Source of the DNA: Campanula takesimana
Lineage: Eukaryota; Streptophyta; Magnoliopsida; Asterales; Campanulaceae
Length of the DNA stretch: 64,000 nt
Reading direction: 5' to 3'
Assembly (NCBI GenBank): GCA_026119855.1
Contig: JAOWBW010001444.1
Span: forward strand, 237,213 to 301,212
Below are positions 43,085 through 54,810 of the stretch, one piece after another. The stretch's first letter is position 1, and each line of letters starts with the position of its first letter. The notes beneath the pieces are model-generated. The model was not told the DNA's origin. It searched no databases and saw only the letters and a program-made list of their open reading frames with translations. The position numbers were made by a program, and so were the translations under genes.

Positions 43085-45325
43085 ATTGCAAAGTTTCATG
43101 CAAAATGCAATGTGAGTCCCAACGTACCATTTGTTGCAATTTCACTCATTATGTTGTTTGTTCAAGGCAAAGTAGGGCTTTTTTGGATGTCGGTTAAATA
43201 AACTAGACGGAAGGTACAAAATAGATGGTAAATTTAACGAGCTTCTTTAAAAATAACATTCTCCACCCTTGAAATTTAATAATTTTCCTATTACCATTGT
43301 TGGTTAATTATAAATTTTGTTCATGGAAATAAAAGGAGTAAAATAGTAACTATACTATGAATGAGCTAAATAAACAAACATTAACCTTAAATTAAAACTA
43401 CCCTAATCATGGATAGAGAAAAAAGTTTCGTTACGAACATTAATACTTTCTATTGAGACAAAGTTGACAGTCATCTAAAAAACTGAGTCTTAACTGCTCC
43501 TCCATTCCTTCTCTCTCGTCTTCTTCCCTCAATTTTTAATTTCAACCCGTAAATCTTTTGAGATATCTTCCATTACCAAGGCATTCTTCATTTTCAGTAT
43601 CAACTAAATTCGGTACTATCAATTCTTCTTCCTTGATTTAATTATATAGTAAAATTCTAATTTTTCATTTATTAGTTATCCATTTGACAATTAATAAATG
43701 TAAAATTAGAATTTATTTCTAGATTTGTTTTTGTGTTGTTTTTGTTGTTCTTTTGTTGAATAAGCTGCCTACTTCTCGTTTTATTACTATGCCTTCTCCA
43801 CTTTGTTGGGACTTTTTGTATTTTCCCCTTTGTTGGGAACCTTTGTCTTCTCCCCATTGTTGGGAGCTTTTGTCTTCTCTCCGATGTGAGAGTCTACGAA
43901 TGATGTTAATATTGTTTATTGGTTCAATGCTTGAGATGCTTGGTTGCACATTTACTGCCGACTCAAATGCATCACTTGATCGTGTTTTCAAAGCCAAATT
44001 TTTACCGTGCGAGGGTTTATTAAAGGCCGATGTGCGCCGTGTGTCCAACTTTTGTTTGGAGATGCATTTGGGCATCACAAGCTATAGTACCCAAGGATAC
44101 TCATTGGAGATTTGGTCCTGGTTTGGCCATCACTACTCGAGATGTTAGGTTTCTTATGTCTAGATCTTAATTGCAGATATTATAATTTGGACGAGCCTCC
44201 AACAGTTGTGGAGTGCCTTTTTCTTGAATTTTATTAATGAAATTATGTGTTGTTTTCAAAAAAAAAAAAAGGAAAAGAAAAAAGGTTCGTTACAGATTCT
44301 TTCCCTCTCCCTCTCCCCACCGTTCCACCCTTCGACACCTTTATCTTCGGCAGTCCCTACCAACCGCGCCTCTTCTTCTGCTGGTCAACCTCGTGACTTC
44401 CACCCACCTCCCAACTTCATGAGCCTTCGATATCCGTTCAGCGCCGTCACCTCCCCCAATTCAGATTGAAGATCGATCAGTCCGGCTATCCGCATCCCGC
44501 CCCCTCTTTCAATCATCTTTTCCCCTTCCTACGCTGCAAGTCTTTCTCTAAACTTTTTGCCTTCCCCTCCTTTTGTCTGTCTTAAGCTCCCTTCTCTCTA
44601 TCGCAGCCAAATACTAATTCACCAAAACAATGGTGGAAAACGTAAAATAGATCTGAATCGGAAAGTTCTAAAAAAAAATACTCCAGTAGAGATAAGTACA
44701 ATGGCGGTGAGCACTTGACGATCAATCGAATTCCAAATCTAGGGAAAATTTGTTAAAACACAAAAGATTAAAATTCAATACCCTAATAATCTCAAGCTAT
44801 GGATTCCTGATGTTGGTTTTAAATTCTTAGCTTTCATTAGGGAGTCAAACTGAAGTGATTGAAATTCAACTTTTTGTTGTTGGTTTTGTGAATGCGGTGG
44901 GTGGGGATGATGTGTTGGTTGCTGGGTTTAAGAGGGATGGTGGGTGGTGGTGTTGGACCTGTTGGTGGTGGTTGTGTGGGAGATGCTTGTGGTTGTGGCT
45001 TATGTGTTAGTTATGGTGGACTGGTGGGTGATAGTGATGATCTGATTGGTTAAACATGTTGGTTGGGTCAGTTAGTGTGTTATAAATTTATTAATGAAAT
45101 AGTGGCAAAACAGATTTTATTGAATGTTAGGGGTGTATAATGCTGTTTCAAAAAAGCTCTTTAAGTTTCTCGTCTATTTTGTTACCTTTCGTCTAATTTA
45201 TTAAACGGACGCCAGAAAAAACCCTACTTTGCCACAAACAAACAACATAATGAATGAAATTGCAACAAATGACACGTTGGGACTCACATTGCAATTCATG
45301 TGAAACTTTGGGGTAATAATGTGCC
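43085..45325. mobile_element. Long-armed foldback transposon, non-autonomous
   Basis: About 195 bp at 43085-43280 is inverted at 45115-45325. Shared blocks include ATTGCAATGTGAGTCCCAAC-like text, TTTGTTGCAATTTCA, ATTATGTTGTTTGTT and GGCAAAGTAGGG. The 1.8-kb interior has CT-rich gene-like segments (43495-43560, 44290-44530) and a three-fold CTTTGTTGGGA repeat (43800-43865), but no transposase. Target duplication and superfamily were not determined. Confidence 0.6.
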
Positions 45326-46602
45326 ATTTACCCTTTTCGGGTCCCTAAGCTCTCTCTCTACAATTGTTATTGTTGCTTTTGTCTTTTGAAATTAAGATTT
45401 TGAAACCACCATCATATTGTTTTTGATGTCTTTGAAATCCGGTGGCCTTGGGACTTAGATTTTGAAATCCGATGGCCTTGGGACTTAGATTTATGTCAAA
45501 TGATTTAAATGGTATGTAGTTCCATTTTCAGATCTAAATTAGCTTCATTTTGCAATTATTGAAATGCAAGTTGTGTTGGGGCCTCCTTTCTCAGTTGAAG
45601 CCTTTTCTTGGGTTCTGTGAACTTGAATTTGGGTTTAACTCAAATTTGGTGGTTTTGTTAAGGGACGGTGGTGGTGGATGTTGATGGATGATGGTGGAGA
45701 TGGAGATGGATATATAGATGGAGATAGAGATGGCGATGGCGATGGCGTTAGTGGGGGATATAGATCTTGTTAAAATACTCACATATTTGAAAGTATTTTT
45801 CAGTTTGTTAGTTGTCATTAAATGTCTTAACAACATAAAGACAATTTTCCCTTTTATGTTTCATGTGCACGGTACATGACCCAAACATCGTTAAATTTTT
45901 AACACCCCATCCATTTTTAAATCACATTGCAACAAAAATATTTAATGGTAATGAACACCAAGTTGCAATGTATTTTATTTTCTCAAAATCATTTTGGATG
46001 AATGCGAATTAATGATGAAAGTATGAACTTTTAATGTTCTTTGAAAAGGTATGAACAAATTTCAATGATGTGGATACTTCCACAAGATTCATGAGTTTGT
46101 ATGTGTAGGTACGACTGAATTGTAGTGATTCAATGTATCTTGAAATAAAATACTATTCGTAGAAAGACACCACTTGGAACATTGTAAATAGTCCACTTGA
46201 ATATCATTATACAAACCATCAAATACACAACTAATTGAATTAGTAGAATTCAATTAGAAAATTAGTAAAATTCAATAAAATTCTCACCACAACTTAAAGC
46301 ATAATATTACATTGTTTTTCCTTCAAAGTCTGGAAGTTTCCACCACAATTTTTCGTATGGGTCTTTGATTTGAAGTTCTTCCATCAAGACTTGAAAAGTC
46401 ATTTTTATCTTTGAGAATATTGCAAAGAACCGTGAACACTAGTACATGGAAAATTCTTTTGCGGAAATTCTCGACTTCCTTGTTTTTTCAGGTTCATTCT
46501 ATATTTATTCCTCATATAAATTTTATAATCATTTTGGCTTATTTATCGTATTTGTCATTGCGTTATATTAAAGAAACATTTCACATTGTTATAATTTTTT
46601 TC
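45326..46602. other. Intergenic DNA with a GATGGA-type simple repeat
   Basis: 45660-45750 is a degenerate GGTGGTGGATG/GATGGAGATGGA minisatellite. A 31-codon minus frame, 46402-46307 (with EELQIKDPYEKLWWKLPDFE), has protein-like composition but no family I recognise. Otherwise nothing visible. Confidence 0.45.
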
Positions 46603-46816
46603 CAACATGATTTTAGTTCAAACCCATCTTTCTTAACAATGTCGATTAAAGTTTCTTTTACCTCTTCAGGAATGGTATGGCCACAATTGTATGGCTTCCA
46701 AAAGAATCAAAATGAAAAAAATAATTAATTGTATAAATTAGCAAGTTAAATATTTTTATAGTATAAATTTATACATTAAAATTGTTCCATGAAATGAAAG
46801 AAATAATTTTTTAAAA

Positions 46817-46900
46817 CTAATTATATACATAGAAGCATATTTCACAAATGATATGTTTCTTCTCATTGCACCACTGTTTGATGCATTTCCCGTGGGCTAG
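46817..46900 (-). pseudogene. RINGv (RING-CH) E3-ligase exon fragment
   Basis: Minus-strand frame of 27 codons after an acceptor-like TCTACAG: LAHGKCIKQWCNEKKHIICE followed by IC. This matches the second half of the RING-CH signature (H-x2-C, then WCNEK, then C-x2-C). The first half (C-x2-C ... C-x-C) was not found upstream, and a stop follows soon after, so it is a remnant or a last exon. The second copy is at 55820-55903. Nearby minus-strand frames 46915-47169 and 47190-47606 have no recognised domain. Confidence 0.55.
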
Positions 46901-46914
46901 CTGTAGAGAAAATA

Positions 46915-47606
46915 TTAATTCTCAAAAATATTAATCGCATGGTTTAATTTACATTTTGGAAAATGTAGATTTTTGTAAAAAGAAATATTACGACATTCGG
47001 GTTTCAGTGCGAAATCATCATTGTTCCATTCTGCATTGTTGCTGGTGGGCTCTACGTTCGCGTTCTGTGAGCTTGTTCCCTCACCGAAAGACCTTGGAAC
47101 ACGGTTGGCTCGGAAACTCAAATTGCTCATTTTTCCTAGATAACAAAGAATAATCAAATCATCAAACAAAGAAATAATAAGTTATTGAATTATGCTAACA
47201 TAGTATCCTCACACACATTTGAACACAATTGTAGGCCATTATCTTGGTCTAAGTTTGTGAGAATCAAAATTTTCAATCTGGTTATTTTTTTTCTTATACA
47301 TCGAGATGAAGTAATTATGATATGCCTCACCCACATGGGAAAGATGTGTACTTTGATTGCGATAGATAATACGTTACCTGTGAGCTTCAACATCATCCAT
47401 GGACTTTTGGGTGAGTCTGTAAAAAGGCAAGCCGACTCACGATGCTTGTGCTCATTGTCTAGTTCATGGTGCTTGTGTAGCGGAACATGGTTTTGATCTC
47501 GTGTCGTTTTAATGTCATAATCAGAAAAGTTCAGCAAAACATGGAAACAAATCCAATTGAATACAATGTCTTTCGGTTCTGTCACTCTGTGATGTGAGCA
47601 TGACAT
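46915..47606 (-). other. Unidentified minus-strand frames upstream of RINGv fragment
   Basis: Two frames: 47169-46915 (with MSNLSFRANRVPRSFGEGTS) and 47606-47190 (with LHKHHELDNEHKHRES). Both recur in copy 2 (56171-55947 and 56609-56286) with changes that shift or shorten them. They could be exons of the gene the RINGv fragment came from, but I recognise no domain. Confidence 0.3.
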
Positions 47607-49774
47607 TACTCTTTTACAAAATCTTGTACCCGTAGTGCTGCTCCGAGTGTAAAAGTCACAAAAAACATTAGTAAAGTAACTTTCTTTATGTCTATGTAAT
47701 TAAAGCAAATAAACACTAATTGCAAGAACTAAAGGATATATATTTTTTCTCCTTCCATTCTCACTCCACCATCTCTACAACAAGAAGATAATGTAATATC
47801 TATCATTGCGAGAGTGAAGCAAGAATAACTTTCTACAAGAAGATATATGGACTATATTTATGATGAGTTTTTTCTACTTAGAAAAAGTTGTACAATTATG
47901 AAATGAAAAACTGAAATAGAGAAAAATTAAATTAATATTGAAAAGAGAAAAGAGATTACTTGTGCATTGAAAGTTGGAAACACCGGATCTCCTTGAAGAA
48001 TAACAAGTATGGAAGAGGAAATGAATTGAAATTCTGGTTGAAGTGAGAGGAGTGAAGAAAAGAGGGTATAAATAGTGAAAGGAAGGAGATTGAAGGTGGT
48101 GAGGTGTTAGAAGATGAGGAGGGAACACGACACCTATCAACTTCTATGCGACAGCTATCTACTTCCATGCAAGAGAAAACAAGGAAGCCTTACAACTTTT
48201 CCTATTTTTTTGTTCGCTTTCTTCTTAAATTTAGGTTCTTTTGGCACTTCAAAAGTGGTTGGATTGATAGAATTTAATTGCTCTTTCTCAACATAGATTC
48301 TCTGAAAAGACGGTGATTTGCGGTTAGGTATCAATGATCGTAGATAATGCTCGGTGATTGGTGATAAGTCGGTGATCTGTGATCGATCGCGACTGGCGAT
48401 CTTTATCGGTGATTGACGAGCGCTAGATAGTAATCAGGGATGAATTTTAAATTCAATAAAGTGGGCAAACTTTATTCGGTGCATGTCTCAATATGAATGA
48501 TCTAGATACTTTTGAGTTCATTTAAATGTGAAGCGTTTATTTTGATCAACCTTTCTAATTTAACATGTCAAATTTAACAGTGGAGGTCCTTTTTTCGTTA
48601 CATCAAAATTGGAAACTTAATATAATTAAGATTTGAATTGAGAAATAAATAAAATTTATAACTAAAAATGTCATTGAACGGTAAAAGAGGGGATGACGGA
48701 CAATTTATCTAGTAAAATGTGTAAGAAAAGAAGGAATTTGATTCAAATTTCGATTGAGAAGTCTTGAAAAAAGAGGGCATTATCAATCAAAATTTCACTA
48801 GATGTTGCTACAGTGGTGGACAAAAATTACGGGGTAGAGGAATTCGATATAATACATACAGTGTTGTGTTAGTTACCCATTTTTAAAAATTTCATTTTCC
48901 TCCTTTTTGAAATCTGGAAGGAATCTTTGAGTATTTCAAACCTTCCAATGACCTCTTGGGAATTTCCTTATTTGGGCCAACCGGGCTAAATTAGGAGGGT
49001 TCGTGGTGTTGGGCTTTCGATGTTGGACACGCCACAGTGCAGCCAATTTTTTACTTAATGAACTTTATTTAATGTCTTTTTATTTTCATTACTAGTCTTT
49101 AGCATATGTATTGATATTGAGTTGAATTTGATGCTAATCCACCCAAAATGGAGAAAAATGACTTCAGAATCACCTCCATAAGTCATTCCACATCCTACGA
49201 TGACCAATTTCTACTTGATTTACATATTGACATAAAATATAAACTGTTATCTCGTTTTACAGTTTCAGTTTACAGTTTAATTAGCTTACTTGTACCACAA
49301 TCTCTTTTGTTTGAGTAAGGACCGAGAGTCAATAAACTCACCCGCGTGATAACCTCCCCTATGAGTTTGTCCCTGCGCGGCCATAACTAGGAATGGGACA
49401 AATTGTTGGTTTTTCTTCCCCATTTCATTTGGTATGATCCCACATCTCCATTGTCTTTTTGTATAATCACTTCTCTATTTTCAAAATCACTAATGTGCGG
49501 ACACACAGATGTTGTTGAAAGACCAACTTGGTTGGGAATGGTGACAACTCTATAGCCTTCCCTTCCCACAATATGACCTCCGGACCCCGAATATAATAGC
49601 TCTTTTTTCAGAGCTTTTGGCCTAAATAAAAGTTGAGTGGAGACTCTCTAATTTAGCAAATCCACCACTTTGGATATTTACTGAATTTCATCCTTGTAAA
49701 TCCGTCAAACTCCTTATGCGGGCGACATCATATTTTTTTAGGGGGGGGAGGTATTCTCATGTAGTTAGTATATA

Positions 49775-50029
49775 CTCCCTCCGTCCCACTCGAATTAGGA
49801 CAAATTTCCATTTTGGGTGTCCCATTCGAATTAGAACAACCCAAAAATGGAAATGCTTTATTTAATGAGACCCACATTCACACTCACAACAACTTTCCAC
49901 TCATTATTTTCTACCCCACTTTCTCTCTCCTACTTTACTTTTCATACTTACAACACCTACTCCACTAACCCTTTTTCCTTAATCCCCGTGCCCAACCCAA
50001 AAATACTAATTCGGGTGGGACGGAGGGAG
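49775..50029. mobile_element. Stowaway-type MITE (duplication copy 1)
   Basis: 255 bp, ends CTCCCTCCGTCCCAC and its complement, TA duplications. Copy 2 at 58783-59037. Confidence 0.88.
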
Positions 50030-50874
50030 TAGTGGTTATATTAAATTCGAACTTCTCTTTTTTTTCAATGTTTGTTGTGTTAAACTAAGAAAATGAATCT
50101 TTTTCATTTAGTAATTACATAATCTCAAATTACACTAAAAAAGATACCCACACAAGAAGACAGCGGGCCTCAACATACTCGCTAAACAAACTCAGGCGCA
50201 TGAGCTAGCAGAAGAGGGAGACTGCGGGCCTTGACATAGTTACTGAGTGCACTCGGGCCCACGAGCTACCAGAAAGAAGGAAGGATACAGACCTCAACAT
50301 ACTTGCATGTTTTTCCTTAGGCTTAGGGTTTATGTGTTAAAATCGGGGACAAGCCGCTCGACCTTTTAAGCCCTAGACAAATGATGACGAGGTGTCTTTC
50401 TGCCGTTGTTGGTTCTTTCTTCAACAGAGGCGAGCTCTGAGAGAAGAAGGCTAGAGCACAAGAGTGAAATATTCCCCATTTTTCAAATCTTCTTTTAAGT
50501 TGCGTTCTATGTTCCTAGGGAGGTTCAAGGAGCAGAAATTCAACCAAGAGGAATTTTGTTGGTTATGGGGTGCGTGATTTCTAGCACGGGAGACTATATT
50601 CTTCACCGGCGAGGTATTATTCTTAGAGCCATTGTACAATGCCTCTGAATTTGGTTTTAGTGTCACGATAAGTATGGGACGGAGGGAGTACCAAATAAAA
50701 TATAATAACAGTTTTTTGAAGTATAAAATGGTGACACTACTTGATTACTTCTTTCATGTTGACACTTCTTTGTTACTTCTTTGATGTTTTAGAATCACAT
50801 AAAAATATATAAATTGTTCCATAGCTATCTATAAGTTGGTCTCTGAATTTCGTGATTTATCGTACGTACTTCAG

Positions 50875-51476
50875 GGGCACATAAGAGGCTCACCGCTCAT
50901 CACTTCGCCTCCTGTTGCTGTCTTTCCCCACCCACTTGTTACTGATATGACCTTTCCAAGGTTTGTTCAAGTTTTGTGAAGCTATTCCCCTATTATGAAA
51001 CAGGATTACAGATAAACTGTTCCAACACTTTGCTTCTTATTCTGGCACTTATTTGTTAGCTACTGGAATTATTTGAGAAATCAAACATTTGTTTTGGAGT
51101 CATATACAACAAATATTAACCATATAATGAACCGGGCATTATTTTCCATCCACATCTATTTATCCTGGGGATTTGTTGCACCATGTCATGGCCGTGATTC
51201 ATGTGGCAGAAACACTAAGATACCATTCCAAAGAACACACACATGATGAAACACTTCGGAGTTCTGGTGGTGAGCATCTTTTTTTATGTATATACACATC
51301 GATGGAAGATCAGTATAGACTTTTTCTATTTCATATACTGAATTTTTAATATAAATATTTGCCTCTTTTTGATGTTGGTGTGTTCCAGGCCTACTGGCAG
51401 GCTGCTTGGCCATATGCACAGTTATCGAACTTCTTTCGATGTGGAACTCGACAAGAGTAGAAGTACATCTATGTAA
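50875..51476 (+). pseudogene. Two-exon fragment of an unidentified gene (copy 1)
   Basis: Exon 50875-50960, after acceptor TTCAG, reads GHIRGSPLITSPPVAVFPHP then LVTDMTFPR. It ends AAG|GT and joins in phase to 51389-51476, after acceptor TTCCAG: PTGRLLGHMHSYRTSFDVEL then DKSRSTSM and a stop. Phase-matched borders and protein-like composition suggest the 3' end of a real gene or a captured piece. The family is not recognised. Copy 2 begins 59864. Confidence 0.42.
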
Positions 51477-51561
51477 CTTATTGTCTCCCGAGGCTCCTCC
51501 ACTCTCACTCGCTTCTTACAATTGGTGTCTGGTAAGTTCTATTAAACTAGCCTATCAAATA

Positions 51562-51844
51562 CTCCCTCCATCCCACCTCACTTGACACCCATGAGGTGGG
51601 CACAATAATTAAGGAAAATAAATAAAATAAGGAAAATGTGTGGTAGAAAATGAAGAGAGAGAATGAGTGGGGTAAATAGTAGTGTTGATTGAATAAATTG
51701 AGTGGTGGAAAAATGAAAAGAGAGAATGAGTGGTGGGGTAGAGTGATTATAAAATTATAAAAAGTATGTTATTTTGGGAAGTGTCAAGTGAGCTGGGACA
51801 GCCCAAAATAGAAATAATTGTCAAGTGAGCTGGGACGGAGGGAG
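51562..51844. mobile_element. Stowaway-type MITE (duplication copy 1)
   Basis: 283 bp, ends CTCCCTCCATCCCACC and complement of CTCCCTCCGTCCCAGC, next to TA. Copy 2 at 60549-60831. Confidence 0.88.
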
Positions 51845-52390
51845 TATACTTTTATTTCTTCACAATATGATACTTGGAAGATAGGGTGTTTTGCTTACAT
51901 GTCATCCAAATCCAGCTTAAACATAAGTTATTTTGTTGTTTTTAATAATTGTCTTATAATTTTTTTTGGTACAATTTGTCCATACAAACCGAAACAAGTG
52001 TTATCTTCAGACCAAAATGAAGATTTTTCAATTGTGCAGGATACTTGTATAACGAATATTTTAAGGAGAAGATCGATGGCAGAGAAGTAGTAGAAAATAG
52101 GTATTACAAATAATTTTAGTTCTAACTATTGTTGATTGTAAGATTAACTATATTATTGATGATCGAGAACAAAGATCTTTAACTCTTGTTAGTTTATAAC
52201 TCTTGTGGATGATTGGAAGAATTATTGTTGGTGTATGTAATGAAAGGTTGATTGTTATTGTTCAATGAAATGTTTGTTAGTTCATATTAATTTTTGTTTT
52301 ATTTGATTTTTTTTGGTTATAATTTATATAATTTGAAAAAAAATGCAGTTGGGAAAAAATAAATAAAAATAAAATAAAATAAAATTTACA

Positions 52391-52710
52391 CTTAGATAGC
52401 GCTTTTTATGAGCTACGTTAGATTGTTTTTTTTTTATAAAAAAATGGCCATTTAGATAGCGCATAAGAAGCGCTATGTAAGATGAATTATGAAAATAAAA
52501 AAATGACCCTTAGGTAGCGCATAAAAAAGCGCTACGTAAGATGAATTCTGGAAATAGAAAAATGGCCCTTACATAGCGCATAAAAAGCGCTATCGGAGAT
52601 ACTAAGCTTAGGTAGCGCAAAATAAGCGCTATCGTAGCTTGCATAGCATTTTTTTGCGCTATCTAAGAGGAAAAAAAAGCGCTATCTAAGCCTGATTTTG
52701 TACTTGTGTG
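52391..52710. repeat. Tandem AGCGC hairpin array, CACTA-like subterminal region (copy 1)
   Basis: About six units, the clearest about 58 bp apart, each holding TAGCGC-(A/T-rich 5-8 bp)-GCGCTA, for example at about 52455, 52514 and 52563. After the array comes GATTTTGTACTTGTG, which reads CACAAGTACAAAATC on the minus strand and resembles a CACTA (EnSpm) terminus. The partner end was not found. Copy 2 at 61379-61695. Confidence 0.6.
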
Positions 52711-53076
52711 TTCTCATCCCCTTTTAGGAAAAGAGTAAGCATCCAAAGCCATCCTTTAGTTGAATAAGTTCAGATTGTATGTTTTCCCTTATGCTTAGGT
52801 TTTATATGTCAAAATTGAGAATTTTGATCCCAATGCTTCAATTTTGCTTACATGTTGGGTTTTATACTTGTTTTGAGATATACTGATCATGGGTAGATGA
52901 TTCCTGCAGTTAGATTCATCATGCATGCACTAGGGGTGCAACTTTTGGTTTCATTCCAAATTTTGTCCTTTTGATGATTTTTGGTAAAGTAAAAGGTTAT
53001 TTTTGTTTTAAAAAGTAACTTTCATTTTTGTTTTCTCTAGCATGTACACTGTTTTTGGGAATTTCCTGGAGTTTTT

Positions 53077-53374
53077 TTGAGACATAAATTTTTGACTTTG
53101 TTTTCAGGTCTCTTTCTTTGTGCTATTTTTGAAATTCCTTTTGGAGGGGTACATGATCTAGGAGATGAGCCCACTAGTGAGGATGACTATGTTAAGTCCC
53201 TATTAGGATTTGTGATCCGTGAAATACGCCAAGGTAACTGGTTGATATTGAGGAGAGGCTACTGGGTATGATTGCCAGGCAGTGTGAGCCGGGCTCTCAT
53301 ATCACTGATGATCATATTGCTCGAACTTTCATGTGGTTTGGGTTTGCTCAGAGCATCTTGGTTAATGTTGAGAC
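53077..53374 (+). pseudogene. Unidentified exon-like sequence cut by LTR fragment
   Basis: After a TTTTCAG acceptor at about 53107 the frame reads GLFLCAIFEIPFGGVHDLGD and on to IREIRQ before a GT. Further on, another frame reads MIARQCEPGSHITDDHIART and on to LVNVET, ending where the LTR fragment starts at 53375. It looks coding but is not recognised. Copy 2 at 62065-62361. Confidence 0.35.
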
Positions 53375-54254
53375 TGTTGGTGTGTATGCCCTAAGCACGT
53401 TATTTGAACGATTGATGTTATCATTTGCTTTATGCTTTAATAAAGATATTGAATATTTGATTATTATATCTTTTGCATATTTATTATAATAATCTCCGTC
53501 CTTAGTAATTATGATTAATTACTAGTATATGTTTAATTGATAATCATATGATGATTATGTGTATACGATACAATTAGACTTATGGGTATTTGTTGGAGAA
53601 CAAATACTGGACTGACCCCTATGAGATTTATGTCATGGTCAAATGTCATAATTAAATCTCATATAGTTATATCACTTGAATCTTTAGACCTGTTGAATCT
53701 TTAGACCTGAGGTTATTACAGTCTTCCACATGATGAACATTACGTTTGACATATTCAAACGTTACCCTTAACCGGGTAGCTATAAAGAATATGATTGGCA
53801 TAATCGGAATCATGTAGGGAAAGGTAATAAGCCAAGAAAGGATTTGTTCCTCGTCAAGACAGATGTCAAGCTTTGGCCACTCGATGAATGGTATTGATGA
53901 AATGCATGGCCATGCTCAAATGAATTGATTGGATCAATGTCATTTGTATTATCAATACATTCGGGATCGAGAAAGCATTGAACGAAGTAAGTTGACCATG
54001 GCTTACGTTCAATAGATATCGTGTAACAAAGAGATTGTGTTATGTTCTATTTAGGAAACTTTGGATTTCAAAGTTATACTAATTGGTTAGTCATAATGGC
54101 TTGCTAGAGTCTGCTTATGACTTATGAGGTCTGAATGGTTCAGACTCGTTGCCAACTTAGAATAATCCTATTGGGTCACACTCACAAAGCGGATAATTAA
54201 AAAGAGCAAAAAACGAGGCAAAAAAGGCTAGGAGCCGTACGGCGCCTAGAGAGC
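53375..54254 (+). mobile_element. Truncated Angela-related LTR (copy 1)
   Basis: Begins TGTTGGTGTGTATGCCC and follows the solo LTR at 11102 block by block (CTCCGTCCTTAGTAATTATG, GTTTGACATATTCAAACGTT). It stops near 54254 before a TATA box or LTR end. Just before the break is a palindrome with core GCCG-TA-CGGC (centre 54238.5) and outer arms CTAGG/CCTAG. Copy 2 at 62362-63240. Confidence 0.82.
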
Positions 54255-54810
54255 CACACGAACAGGTACCGAACCCGACCCTAACCTCAAAGGGGCTGAC
54301 CCGAACCCGACCGACCCGTAGTGTATCAATATCTAGTTTTTCAGCTCATATTTGCTTGGGGATAATGATATGTATAGTGAAAACTCATACTGAAACACTG
54401 TAATCCGTTGGATTGTAATAAATGTTTGTGAGCCCCACTGATAAAAACTCATCCAACGGTTTAAAGTGTTTCACTATGAGTTTTTCCTTTGAGTTTTACC
54501 TATGTGTATCATTGTCCCTTGCTTGGACCCAATCTATGTTTAAGCCTAAATTTGACCAGTTATACAAATCAGTTTTAAATCATCAAACCTCACCCACAAA
54601 CAACTATAAAAATAAATTGCACAACACTTATAATATGGTTAACTAACATAATATGTTAACTTTGTACATAGGGGTGCAGGTCGGTTCGGATCACATCGGG
54701 TCAATATCAAAACCCGAACCTGACCCTAACCCGCACGGGTCATGAAAACTGCAACCCGAACCCTACTTTTTCGGGGCGGATCGCCTTCGGGTTCGCCATC
54801 CCTAGGTAGG
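54255..54810. repeat. CCCGAACCCGACC-rich repeat remnants
   Basis: 54257-54320 and 54669-54807 carry repeated CCCGAACC/GACCC words, and the second part ends in GCCATCCCTA like the hAT MITE at 38315. Its left side begins TAGGGGTGC, but the flanks do not give an 8-bp duplication, so these are remnants or a diverged copy. Confidence 0.4.

Noticed and set aside
44206..44469. 87-codon plus-strand frame with poly-Lys and Ser/Pro-rich text
   Set aside because: Comes from a poly-A run followed by a CT-rich UTR-like stretch inside the foldback element.
47956..48168. 70-codon minus-strand frame starting MEVDSCRIEVDRC
   Set aside because: CT-rich and promoter-like with a TATTTATA on the minus strand; more likely 5' flank or UTR than protein.
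54669..54807. A short hAT-type MITE with TAGGG ends
   Set aside because: Flanking eight bases do not match and the arms are poor; kept only as a remnant.
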